Positions 55,919 through 63,575 of a stretch of DNA of 64,000 bases are shown here, piece by piece (the first letter of the stretch is position 1; every line of letters begins with the position of its first letter). The stretch is from positions 4,836,001 through 4,900,000 of the forward strand of contig NZ_CP047318.1 in NCBI RefSeq assembly GCF_009857135.1, given 5' to 3'. The position numbers and the translations under genes are program-made. The notes under the pieces are model-generated. The model had not been told where the DNA came from. It made no database searches and saw nothing but the letters and a program-made list of their open reading frames with translations. Origin of the DNA: Streptomyces sp. HM190. Its GTDB lineage: Bacteria; Actinomycetota; Actinomycetes; Streptomycetales; Streptomycetaceae.

Positions 55919-56404
55919 ATTGAATATTGAGCCGAGAGCGGGCTCGTGCGGCACCCCCGTAGTTCAGTCCCCCCAAATAATCCCTGCTGTCCCGTGATCG
56001 GCTGGGTCGGCGCGGAGAGATTGAGCTATAGGATCACCGCTCGGGCAGCAACGCAGGAATCTCGTTCAACTGTGCCCAGTGGTGGGCAAGGGATGCGTCA
56101 ACCAACAGAGGATGACGCCGATGCCCCGCTTGAAGCCTGGCGTCTCCCTTGAGGCTATCGATACCCTCGCGCGACGATAATGCTGTCTCGGTGATGTCGA
56201 CAGGAGAGTCTGTGGGAGGTCGACAACCCGAGTGATCCGGTTCATTGCCACCCGCAGCACCTGTCTCGGTGGCCAGACGGTGGCCGGACGCCTGCGGACG
56301 ACATAATGCGAGGTAGCACAGAGCAACCAGCCGCATGTGCTCTGATCAGGTGAAACGTCACTCGGCGGCACGACCAAGCACCACGCAACACGAACGCTCA
56401 CGGT
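55919..56404. repeat. Right arm of element B with paired arm repeats
   Basis: The 486 bp carry no gene I can support. The minus-strand 56066-56401 frame is an artefact of the conserved DNA. From 56222 the sequence is homologous to 43785-43967. GGTGGCCA (56268-56275) and GGTGGCCG (56279-56286) repeat with an 11-bp period, 137 bp before core 3, exactly as in element A. Confidence 0.75.
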
Positions 56405-56447
56405 CTCGTAATGCGTAGGTCTCGGGTTCGAATCCCGAAGGCGGCTC
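56405..56447 (+). repeat. att core copy 3 (attR of element B)
   Basis: Exact 43-bp copy of the tRNA-Thr 3' end. Downstream DNA is presumed chromosomal: it has the tRNA-type hairpin but no GGTGG arm pair at +205, as expected for a B' arm. Confidence 0.92.
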
Positions 56448-56454
56448 AGAAGAA

Positions 56455-56490
56455 CCCCAGGTCACTTAGCCTCCGACCTGGGTTTCTCTC
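56455..56490 (+). terminator. Hairpin after att copy 3
   Basis: CCCAGGTC (56456-56463) pairs with GACCTGGG (56475-56482), followed by TTTCTCTC. It is probably the original chromosomal tRNA-Thr terminator. Confidence 0.65.
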
Positions 56491-56663
56491 TTGGTGGCCG
56501 TGTTGTCGCGGTAGATCGGTCACTTGTCGTCTGTTCGCCCCCAAGGTGTAGGCCGCAGGTTCGTTTCGCTGTCGCCTGTGGGCTGCGGCAAAGCTCTGAA
56601 CTGCTGTTCCGGTGCACTTGAGCCCTGCCTCACACATGCGGGGACAAGGCCCCCTGCGGGGGA
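56491..56663. other. Gap between attR hairpin and histidine kinase
   Basis: CCAAGGTGTAGGCCGCAGGT at 56541-56560 matches the tRNA segment in a degenerate way at +133 from the core start, like the copies after cores 1 and 2. CCCCC-TGC-GGGGG at 56650-56662 may end the kinase transcript read on the minus strand. No gene is seen. Confidence 0.45.
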
Positions 56664-58448
56664 TCAGGTCGGCAGTCGGACTGTGAACACGGTGTCCCTG
56701 CCCGGTCTGCTCGTCACGGATACCTCTCCGCCGTGCGCGTGCACGAGGTGTCTGACGATGGGCAGTCCGAGACCGCTGCCCCCGGTGTTCCTGCTGCGTG
56801 ACTGTTCGGCTCGCCAGAAGCGGTCGAACACCCGGGGGAGATCGTCCGGTTGGATGCCGCTGCCGGTGTCGGTGACGTGGAGGTCGACACCGCCTTCCAC
56901 CCGATGGGCGCTGACGGTGACCGAGCCATGTGGCGGTGTGTGGCGTATCGCGTTCGACAGGAGGTTGCCCAGTACCTGGCGCAGGCGGACGGGGTCGCCC
57001 TCGATGGTGAGGTCGTCTGTGAAGTGGCCGGTCAGTGTGACTCGGCCTGCCTGCGCGGCTGTCTGGTGGGCGCTCAGCGACTGTTCGGCCAGCTCCCGCA
57101 GGCTCAGCCTGCGGGGGTTGAGGCGCAGCGAGCCGGCGTCGGCCGCGGCGAGCACCTGAAGATCGTCGATGATGTGCTGCAAGAGGTCCGCTTCCTCCTG
57201 GAGCGAGGCCACGAGCGACGAGTCCGGGTCCGCCAGACCGTCCTCGGCTGCGTCCAGCCAGCCGCGTATGTTGCTGAGCGGGGTCCGCAGCTCGTGCGCG
57301 ATGTCGCTGACCATGACCCTGCGCTGTTCGTCGGTGCGTTCGCGTCGTTCCGACAACTCGTTGAGGGCAGCGGCCAGATAGCTGATTTCGTCCTTGGTGG
57401 TGATGGGGACCCGCAGGTGCCGGCCCGAGGGGTCGCGGGCCGCGTTGGCCAGCGCCCGCAACGGACGTACGAGCCGAATCGCGACCATCGCGGTGATGGT
57501 GATGGTCACGGTGAGGACCAGGCCGGTGGTCCCCAGCACGCGCAGTGTTCCGGCCCTGGACAGATCGAAAACAGCAGTGGCCGTCTGGGAAGGGCTGGTG
57601 ACGAACAGCAGTGCTGCCGGGGCGACATGGGGCGCCAGCTGTTCGCGCCGGCCTTCCTCGACGCAATCGTCGAGGGCGGAGGAGCCCTGCTCGAAGTTGA
57701 CCTGTCCCAACCGGAACTGCGTGTCGATCGTCAGGGGTTCTTCCACGCGTATGCGGTTGCGTTCCGCGCAGGTGCGGACGAGCGCGGTGAGTTCGGTGAG
57801 TGCCTTGGTCTCGGTAGGGGTGGGAGCGAGCAGTTCCTTGGTCGCACAGGGCTGCGGGGTGACCGCTTCGGACCGGAGGGCGCGGACGGCGGGCCTGCCG
57901 CTGGGTTCCTCGACGATGTGCGTGCGCAGCCCCTGTGTGTCGTAGAGGCAGGAGACCTCCCGGCGTGCGAGCTGCCTCAGCTTCTTCCTTTCCGCGGTGG
58001 GCAGCAGGTAGGGGCCGACCGCCCGTGCGTCGATCCGGGAGACCTGCTCCGACGTGCCGGTGCCCTGGTCCGGGGACGGGCTGAGGTGCAGAGGGTCGAT
58101 GACGGCGCTCGCGTTGAGGGGCAGCCGGTCGACGGCCGACCGGTCCGAGGCGGCGATGACCTGGCGTGCCCGCGTGGTGATGACGATGCCGCGCCCGGTT
58201 CTGCGGGCGAGATCCCGGACGGTGTGTTCGGCTCCGTCCCAGCTCGGGTGCAGGGCCGCGAAGCCTTCGAGTGTGTGCTGGATGGTGGCGTCGTCCGCGA
58301 GGATCTGGCCCCGTTCCTGCTTGATGGCGAGTGTGGTGCTGCGTGCCGTGAGCCAGGCCGTGGCGGCGATGGAGACGAGGGAGATCGCCACGGAGGTGAT
58401 CAGGAGGCGGAGCAGCAGGCTGTTGCGCAGGGGCACTTCAGGCGCCAT
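56664..58448 (-). CDS. Sensor histidine kinase
   Basis: ATG 58448 with GAGGCG upstream encodes 594 residues and overlaps the regulator by 11 bp. Two transmembrane helices (about 13-33 and 303-325) bracket an extracellular domain of about 270 residues with five Cys. A HAMP domain follows. The H-box SDIAHELRTPLSNIRG places the phosphorylated His at 385. N-box NLLSNAIRHTP, G1 DTGSGIQ and G2 GSGLGLPIV are intact. It should phosphorylate the adjacent OmpR-type regulator in response to an envelope signal. Confidence 0.95.
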   Translation of the reverse strand: MAPEVPLRNSLLLRLLITSVAISLVSIAATAWLTARSTTLAIKQERGQILADDATIQHTLEGFAALHPSWDGAEHTVRDLARRTGRGIVITTRARQVIAASDRSAVDRLPLNASAVIDPLHLSPSPDQGTGTSEQVSRIDARAVGPYLLPTAERKKLRQLARREVSCLYDTQGLRTHIVEEPSGRPAVRALRSEAVTPQPCATKELLAPTPTETKALTELTALVRTCAERNRIRVEEPLTIDTQFRLGQVNFEQGSSALDDCVEEGRREQLAPHVAPAALLFVTSPSQTATAVFDLSRAGTLRVLGTTGLVLTVTITITAMVAIRLVRPLRALANAARDPSGRHLRVPITTKDEISYLAAALNELSERRERTDEQRRVMVSDIAHELRTPLSNIRGWLDAAEDGLADPDSSLVASLQEEADLLQHIIDDLQVLAAADAGSLRLNPRRLSLRELAEQSLSAHQTAAQAGRVTLTGHFTDDLTIEGDPVRLRQVLGNLLSNAIRHTPPHGSVTVSAHRVEGGVDLHVTDTGSGIQPDDLPRVFDRFWRAEQSRSRNTGGSGLGLPIVRHLVHAHGGEVSVTSRPGRDTVFTVRLPT

Positions 58449-59190
58449 CGTCGCCTCTGGTCAGTTTGTACCCGATGCCGTGGACCGTCCGGAGGCGCTG
58501 GGGTGTGCGGGGGGAGGTCTCGATCTTCTTCCGCAGGTTCAGTATGTGCACGTCCACGGTGCGTTCGGAGACGGTTCTGCCATGGTCCGCCAGGCAGTCC
58601 AGCAGTTGGGATCTGGTGAAGACCCGATCGGGTGAGGAGGCCATCGCGCAGAGTATGCGGAATTCGCCAGGGGTGCAGTTCACCGGGCGATCGTGGACGA
58701 ATACCTGGTGCTGGTCCGTATGCACGGTCAGGCGGCCGACCGTGAGAACCGCTCGGTCGACGGGCCCCGTCGGCGCCGCAGGGGCGGTAGGGCACATGGG
58801 GTCTTGGGACGCCGGACGGGCCGTGTGGCGGCCGCGGCGCAGCAGTGTGCGGACGCGTGCCACCAGTTCGCGCGGTCTGAATGGTTTTGTCATGTAGTCA
58901 TCCGCTCCGAGATCCAGGCCGCGAAGAAGGTCGTCCTCGGTCGAGCGGGCGGTGAGCATGAGGATGGGCAACTCGCTCTCACCCCGTAGTCGGCGGCATA
59001 TCTCCAGCCCGTCCAGGCCGGGGAGCATCCAGTCGAGAACGAGCAGGTCCGGTGGTCGGCGGGTGGCTTCCCCGAGTGCTGTGCCGCCGTCGTGCACGAC
59101 GGTTACCTCATAGCCGTCGTGCACGAGGTAGCGGCGGATCAGCTCCGCCTGTTTCCGATCGTCCTCTGCCACCAGTACGTATGTGGACAT
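58438..59190 (-). CDS. OmpR-family response regulator
   Basis: ATG 59190 gives 250 residues. The receiver domain has acidic pocket EDD at 9-11, phospho-acceptor Asp53 in LLVLDWMLPGLDG and Lys in MTKPFRP. A winged-helix Trans_reg_C domain occupies the C-terminal 95 residues (LTPGEFRIL-type region reads CTPGEFRILCAM). It is divergent from the lipoprotein/ABC operon, with direct repeats between them. The upstream in-frame start at 59253 would cover those repeats and is rejected. Confidence 0.95.
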   Translation of the reverse strand: MSTYVLVAEDDRKQAELIRRYLVHDGYEVTVVHDGGTALGEATRRPPDLLVLDWMLPGLDGLEICRRLRGESELPILMLTARSTEDDLLRGLDLGADDYMTKPFRPRELVARVRTLLRRGRHTARPASQDPMCPTAPAAPTGPVDRAVLTVGRLTVHTDQHQVFVHDRPVNCTPGEFRILCAMASSPDRVFTRSQLLDCLADHGRTVSERTVDVHILNLRKKIETSPRTPQRLRTVHGIGYKLTRGDDGA

Positions 59191-59245
59191 GGCCAGATCA
59201 TAAGCCTGTGTGGCAGGGGTGGAAGTGGAACATCGGATTGTTTTC

Positions 59246-59264
59246 CTTGACAACTTCTTGACAA
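59246..59264. promoter_or_regulatory. OmpR-type direct repeat in the divergent promoter
   Basis: CTTGACAA occurs at 59246-59253 and 59257-59264, an 11-bp period that places both half-sites on one helix face, as OmpR/PhoB regulators require. A related CCTGACAA occurs at 59305-59312. Confidence 0.6.
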
Positions 59265-59304
59265 TTATCTGCTAGGTCGGGTCGCATGGAAGCGTTAATA
59301 CTTT

Positions 59305-59324
59305 CCTGACAATGCCATGTCAGG
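59305..59324. promoter_or_regulatory. Inverted repeat before the lipoprotein gene
   Basis: CCTGACA and TGTCAGG form a perfect 7-bp inverted repeat with a 6-bp spacer, nine bases before ATG 59334. It shares TGACA with the upstream direct repeats. Confidence 0.5.
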
Positions 59325-59333
59325 CTGTGTGGC

Positions 59334-59978
59334 ATGAGAGTAAATACCGGCAGTACCGGCTTCCGTTCGCTGAGTCTTTCGCGTGAGAAGTTCCTGCTCG
59401 TTTCCGGCGCCGTGATGGCGGTGATGCTACTCGCCGGCTGCTCCGGCGCCGGTGGGGACGGGGAACCCGGCGTCGATTCCGTCGATGGATCCACCGGAAC
59501 GGCAGAGAAGACGGAATCGCGGAGGGGAGGTGGCGGGGACGGGAAGGTGGATGACTCCGAGTCCGGTCGCCCCCAGCTCCGGCTGGACACCTCGGCTGTC
59601 GAAGAGGTGCGGATGAGCCAGGGCTACTTCCAGTGCCTGAAGAGTCAGGGTGTGAAAATCGGGAAGATCGGGTCGAAATTGGAGGGAGTGGACCCTGATC
59701 TTCTGGGATGGCCCGGCGGGAACGTATCGGTGGACCATCCTGACGCGGAGAAGAAATGTCTGGGGAAGAAGCCTCTCCAGCCCCCGGAGACGGATCCGAA
59801 GAGCAATCCTCATTACATGAGTGACTATGCCGACTGGATCGAGTGCATGAACGGCAAGGGGCTCAAGGTGGACCCCCTTCCCAATGGTGAGGGCTGGAAC
59901 TACGAAGCGGGCACGACGCCGCCCAGTAATTCTGAGCAGATCAGTCAGGAATGCATGATCGAGGCGTTCAGTGGATAG
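59334..59978 (+). CDS. Lipoprotein of the efflux operon
   Basis: ATG 59334 encodes 214 residues. The signal peptide ends in lipobox LLAGC (Cys36). After a Gly/Asp-rich linker, the mature domain has five Cys and conserved Trp/Tyr (YFQCLKSQGVKI, WIECMNGKGLKV), a duplicated F/W-x-x-C-[LM]-x-x-x-G pattern that looks like an internal repeat. Its stop overlaps the start of the adaptor gene. Similar lipoproteins precede MacA-like genes in Streptomyces two-component/ABC operons, as I recall, and may modulate the kinase or the pump. Confidence 0.85.
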   Translation: MRVNTGSTGFRSLSLSREKFLLVSGAVMAVMLLAGCSGAGGDGEPGVDSVDGSTGTAEKTESRRGGGGDGKVDDSESGRPQLRLDTSAVEEVRMSQGYFQCLKSQGVKIGKIGSKLEGVDPDLLGWPGGNVSVDHPDAEKKCLGKKPLQPPETDPKSNPHYMSDYADWIECMNGKGLKVDPLPNGEGWNYEAGTTPPSNSEQISQECMIEAFSG

Positions 59979-61395
59979 CGGCCGGGATCCTGCCGAGACG
60001 ATGCCTCTGCGTGTGGCCGTCCAGGAGGAAAACGGGGAGGCCCGTCATGCGGAGGACCTCCCCGGGGCGACGGCACGCGGCCGGAAGAAGGCGGTGCTTC
60101 TCAGTACCGTCGCCATGCTCCTGGCGGGAGGAGCGGGAGCCGGGTTGGTGTGGGCGGGCGGTGGCGGAAAGACCCTCGAACCCGAGGCCGGTCCGAAGAT
60201 ACGGCAGGTCGCGGTGGCCAAGACGGATATGTCCGGGGTCAGGGAGATGGAGGGCGCACTCGGCTACGACTCCGTGCGCACCATCCGGGGCGCCGGCGAA
60301 GGAGTGGTGACCTGGCTCCCGAAACAGGGTGCGACGGTCGAACGCGGTGAGCAGCTGTACCGCGTCGACGAGCGTGCCACCGTGGTCTTCTACGGCAGTA
60401 CCCCCCTGTACCGCAGGCTCGACACTCCCGGCACCGTCGGCCGTGACGTACGGGTCGTGGCCGACAACCTGAGGGCCGCCGGCTACGACATCGGGCAACA
60501 GCCGGCTCCGGGCACGGTCGTTCAGCAGCGGACACCGGTGGATCAGCAGACGTCGGCGGACGCCGGTTCCCTGACTGCGGCCGGCACGGATCAGACCACC
60601 ACCGAGCCCGGCTCCGGCCCGTCCCCGTCGGCTCAGGGTGACGATGCCGGCCAGGGGGCCGGGGCCGGCGAGTCGGCGGAGGAGCAGACGGGTGAGGGCC
60701 GGTCGAGTGAGCCCTCCCGGCAGGTCACGGTCAAGGAGGGGGACGGTGTGCTCACCGAGGGCCTGATGTCCGCGATCAAGCGCTGGCAGAAGTCCGTCGG
60801 CATCGAGCCGACCGGTGTTCTGGAGAGCACTGATGTGGTGGTGACACGGTCGGCGGTCCGTGTCTCGGAGGTGTCCGCCCAGACGGGGGACGCGGCGGCG
60901 AACGAGTTGTTGTCGGTCACCGCCACCACCAAGTCCGTGCGTGTTCCGGTGGAGACGCTCGACCTCGGGACCATCAAGGCGGGTCAGAAGGTCACCGTGG
61001 TCCTTCCGGGCGGGACCGAGACCGCGGGCGAGGTCGCCACGATCGGTACGACCATCAAGGCGGACCAGCAAGGAGAGAGCGGTGCGGGCGTAACCAAGAT
61101 CAACGTAACTGTTTCGGTCGACGATGCCGAGGCCGTCAAAGGCATCGACGCCGCGCCCGTGCAGGTCAGGTTCGAGGGCGAGGCCAGGAAGGGCGTACTC
61201 GCCGTCCCCGTCGGGGCTCTGCTCGCCCTGCGCGAGGGAGGCTATGCGGTGCGTCTGGCCGAAGGCCGTTCCGGTGAGGAGCGCTCCGCCGGGGGCCGGC
61301 TCGTTCCGGTCGACACTGGCATGTTCGCCAGGGGACTGGTCGAGATCAGCGGCGAGGGCGTCGCCGAGGGCATGAAGGTGGAAGCCACGGCATGA
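59971..61395 (+). CDS. MacA/HlyD-like periplasmic adaptor with peptidoglycan-binding insert
   Basis: GTG 59971 overlaps the lipoprotein stop and gives 474 residues. One transmembrane helix (about 41-62) anchors it. The barrel-sandwich part (GEGVVTWLPKQGATVERGEQLYRV) is split by a long Gln/Gly/Ser linker and a PG_binding_1-like segment (LMSAIKRWQKSVGIEPTG). A C-terminal beta-barrel/membrane-proximal part follows (IKAGQKVTVVLPGG, VPVGALLALREG). It likely couples the MacB-type transporter to the cell wall. Confidence 0.87.
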   Translation: MDSGRDPAETMPLRVAVQEENGEARHAEDLPGATARGRKKAVLLSTVAMLLAGGAGAGLVWAGGGGKTLEPEAGPKIRQVAVAKTDMSGVREMEGALGYDSVRTIRGAGEGVVTWLPKQGATVERGEQLYRVDERATVVFYGSTPLYRRLDTPGTVGRDVRVVADNLRAAGYDIGQQPAPGTVVQQRTPVDQQTSADAGSLTAAGTDQTTTEPGSGPSPSAQGDDAGQGAGAGESAEEQTGEGRSSEPSRQVTVKEGDGVLTEGLMSAIKRWQKSVGIEPTGVLESTDVVVTRSAVRVSEVSAQTGDAAANELLSVTATTKSVRVPVETLDLGTIKAGQKVTVVLPGGTETAGEVATIGTTIKADQQGESGAGVTKINVTVSVDDAEAVKGIDAAPVQVRFEGEARKGVLAVPVGALLALREGGYAVRLAEGRSGEERSAGGRLVPVDTGMFARGLVEISGEGVAEGMKVEATA

Positions 61396-62081
61396 CCGAG
61401 GTCATCAGCGTCCTGGAGGCGAGCGTCATCTACCCACCCGAGGTACGGGCCCTCGACTGTGTCTCCCTGTCCGTCGCGCAGGGCGAGTTGCTGGCGATTC
61501 TCGGCCCTTCCGGCTCGGCCAAGTCCACCCTGCTCAACATCATGGGCACACTGGCCCCGCCGACCAGTGGCAGTGTGATCCTCGAGGGACACAACGTGGC
61601 GGAGCTGTCCGACCGTGAACTGTCCGCCCTGCGCGGGCGCCGCCTGGGTTTCGTCTTCCAGCATTTCCATCTGACGGACGGACTCACGGCGGCGGAGAAC
61701 GTGGCGACCGGTCTGCTGTACGCCGGCGTGCCTCGCAGGTACCGGAAGCGGATGGCCGCGGAGGCCCTGGCCCGTGTCGGTCTCGCACACCGCGCCGACC
61801 ATCTCCCGCACCAGCTCTCCGGGGGCGAACGCCAGCGGGTTGCCATAGCCCGCGCGGTCGTCCACGAGCCTGCCCTCGTCCTCGCCGACGAGCCGACCGG
61901 TGCGCTCGACACGGCGAACGGCGAGGCGGCGCTCGCCCTGCTGACCGAACTCAACGCGGCAGGCACCACGATCGCGCTCATCACCCACGACCGGGACATC
62001 GCCGACCAGTTGCCGCGCAGGGTCCATATGCGCGACGGCCACAAGGTCGCGGACACCGCACCGACCGAGAGCCTCACATGA
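61392..62081 (+). CDS. MacB/LolD-type ABC transporter ATPase
   Basis: ATG 61392 overlaps the adaptor stop (ATGA). It has 229 residues with signature LSGGERQRVAIARA, Walker B LVLADEPTGALD and switch His in ITHDRD. The P-loop reads GPSGSAKST: the Gly normally before the catalytic Lys is Ala (GCC). Otherwise it is a standard ATPase of the macrolide/lipoprotein export family, paired with the next gene. Confidence 0.93.
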   Translation: MTEVISVLEASVIYPPEVRALDCVSLSVAQGELLAILGPSGSAKSTLLNIMGTLAPPTSGSVILEGHNVAELSDRELSALRGRRLGFVFQHFHLTDGLTAAENVATGLLYAGVPRRYRKRMAAEALARVGLAHRADHLPHQLSGGERQRVAIARAVVHEPALVLADEPTGALDTANGEAALALLTELNAAGTTIALITHDRDIADQLPRRVHMRDGHKVADTAPTESLT

Positions 62082-63391
62082 CAGCCACCCCCTCCGAACA
62101 CTCCCGCTCCAAGCGCTCCGGCTCTGAGCCGTTCTCCCCCAGGCAGTCGGTTGCCGTGTCCCTGCGCTCGCGCAGCTCCGTCACGAACAGCGCGAAGCCC
62201 GTACGGCTGGCCTTTCTGGATCTGTTGAGTCTGGGCATGCTGGGCCTGCGGACCCGCAAGATGCGTGCCGTGTTGTCGGCGCTCGGTATCTCCATCGGTG
62301 TCGCCACGATGGTGGTGGTGACGGGGATCCCGGCCTCCAGCCACCGCGCGTTGATCGAAGAGATATCGGCGTTGGGTCCCAACATGCTGCGGGTACAGCC
62401 GGTCGCCGGGCAGGCCGAGCCGGTCCCGCTGCCCGAGGGGTCGGTCGACATGGTGCGCCGGATCGGGCCGGTCACCGGGGCGAGCGCGGTGGCCAACACC
62501 AACACGGAGGTGCAGCGTTCCGATGTCACCTCCGGGCAGGACTTCTCCAGTGCGGGGCTGAGTGTTCTGGCGGCCCGCCGGGATCTACTGGATGTCGTGG
62601 GGGGCAGGGTCCTGTCGGGAAGGTTCTTCAGCAAAGCCGACGAACAGTTCCCCACCGCGGTCCTGGGCTACGAGGCGGCAGGCCGTCTCGGTATCGGGGA
62701 GATTCCCGCGGACGAGCCGGCTCCGGAGATACGGATCGGCCGATCGTGGTTCACCGTCGTCGGCATCCTCCGTTCCGTACCCCTGGCCCAGGAACTCGAC
62801 GTTGCCGTACTGACGGGATGGACCGCCGCCAAGAAGACACTGCGGTTCGAGGGAAACCCCACGGTGATCTACGTCAAGGCGGGGGAGGAGCACCTCGAAG
62901 ACGTACGGAAGGTGCTGCCCGCCACCGTGTTCCCGGGACAGCCGGGGCAGGTTCAGGTCAGCCGTCCGTCCGATGCGCTGGCCGCCAAGCGTGCCACGCA
63001 GAACTCCTTCTCCGCGCTCTTCCTCGGGCTGGCCGGTGTCGCCCTGCTGGTCGGCGGGACAGGTGTGGCCAACACCATGGTCATCTCGGTGCTGGAGCGC
63101 CGCAGAGAGATCGGGCTCCGTCGAGCGCTGGGTGCGACCCGGGGCCAGATACGGGTCCAGTTCTTCACCGAGTCGGTGGCGCTCTCGCTGCTCGGCGCCG
63201 TCGCCGGAACAGCGCTCGGTGTGCTCGCCGCTGTCGGGTACGCGGCGTATCAGGGCTGGCCGTCCGTCATCCCCCTGGCCTCGGTCGGGGCCGGCTGCCT
63301 CGGTGCCGTGACGGTCGGCATGGTGGCCGGGGTCTACCCCTCGGTCCGTGCGGCCCGACTCCCCCCGACAGAGGCGCTGGCCTCGGCATGA
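62078..63391 (+). CDS. MacB/FtsX-type ABC transporter permease
   Basis: ATG 62078 overlaps the ATPase stop and gives 437 residues. One transmembrane helix lies near 62-82 (VLSALGISIGVATMVVV), followed by a large extracellular MacB_PCD domain. Three C-terminal helices of the FtsX domain include the conserved VLERRREIGLRRALGATRGQI loop. With the adaptor and ATPase it forms a mechanotransmission-type exporter, probably for an envelope-active compound. Confidence 0.94.
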   Translation: MTATPSEHSRSKRSGSEPFSPRQSVAVSLRSRSSVTNSAKPVRLAFLDLLSLGMLGLRTRKMRAVLSALGISIGVATMVVVTGIPASSHRALIEEISALGPNMLRVQPVAGQAEPVPLPEGSVDMVRRIGPVTGASAVANTNTEVQRSDVTSGQDFSSAGLSVLAARRDLLDVVGGRVLSGRFFSKADEQFPTAVLGYEAAGRLGIGEIPADEPAPEIRIGRSWFTVVGILRSVPLAQELDVAVLTGWTAAKKTLRFEGNPTVIYVKAGEEHLEDVRKVLPATVFPGQPGQVQVSRPSDALAAKRATQNSFSALFLGLAGVALLVGGTGVANTMVISVLERRREIGLRRALGATRGQIRVQFFTESVALSLLGAVAGTALGVLAAVGYAAYQGWPSVIPLASVGAGCLGAVTVGMVAGVYPSVRAARLPPTEALASA

Positions 63392-63575
63392 GCGGGCGTT
63401 CGGCCGTCGGCGCCCCGGCAGGTGGGGCGGCGACGGCCGAGTTCAGAAGGAGCGGGTCAGGGCGATGTCTCGGAACACCCGCGGGCTTCCTCCCCTCGGC
63501 CGGCAGGAGGCGGGGGCGAGAGTCGCTGTCGCTGACCGGGGCGGCGATGTCTCCTTCGCCTCACACGCGCGGGGG
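63392..63575. other. Convergent gap between permease and oxidoreductase
   Basis: 184 bp with no gene. GC-rich, with no clear terminator hairpin visible. Confidence 0.35.

Noticed and set aside
56066..56401. 111-residue minus frame resembling part of the 43698-44234 minus frame
   Set aside because: Considered as an integrase remnant because both att arms encode similar peptides. The similarity is explained by conserved att-arm DNA; no integrase motif (R..HxxR..Y) is present and the frames run into the tRNA fragment.
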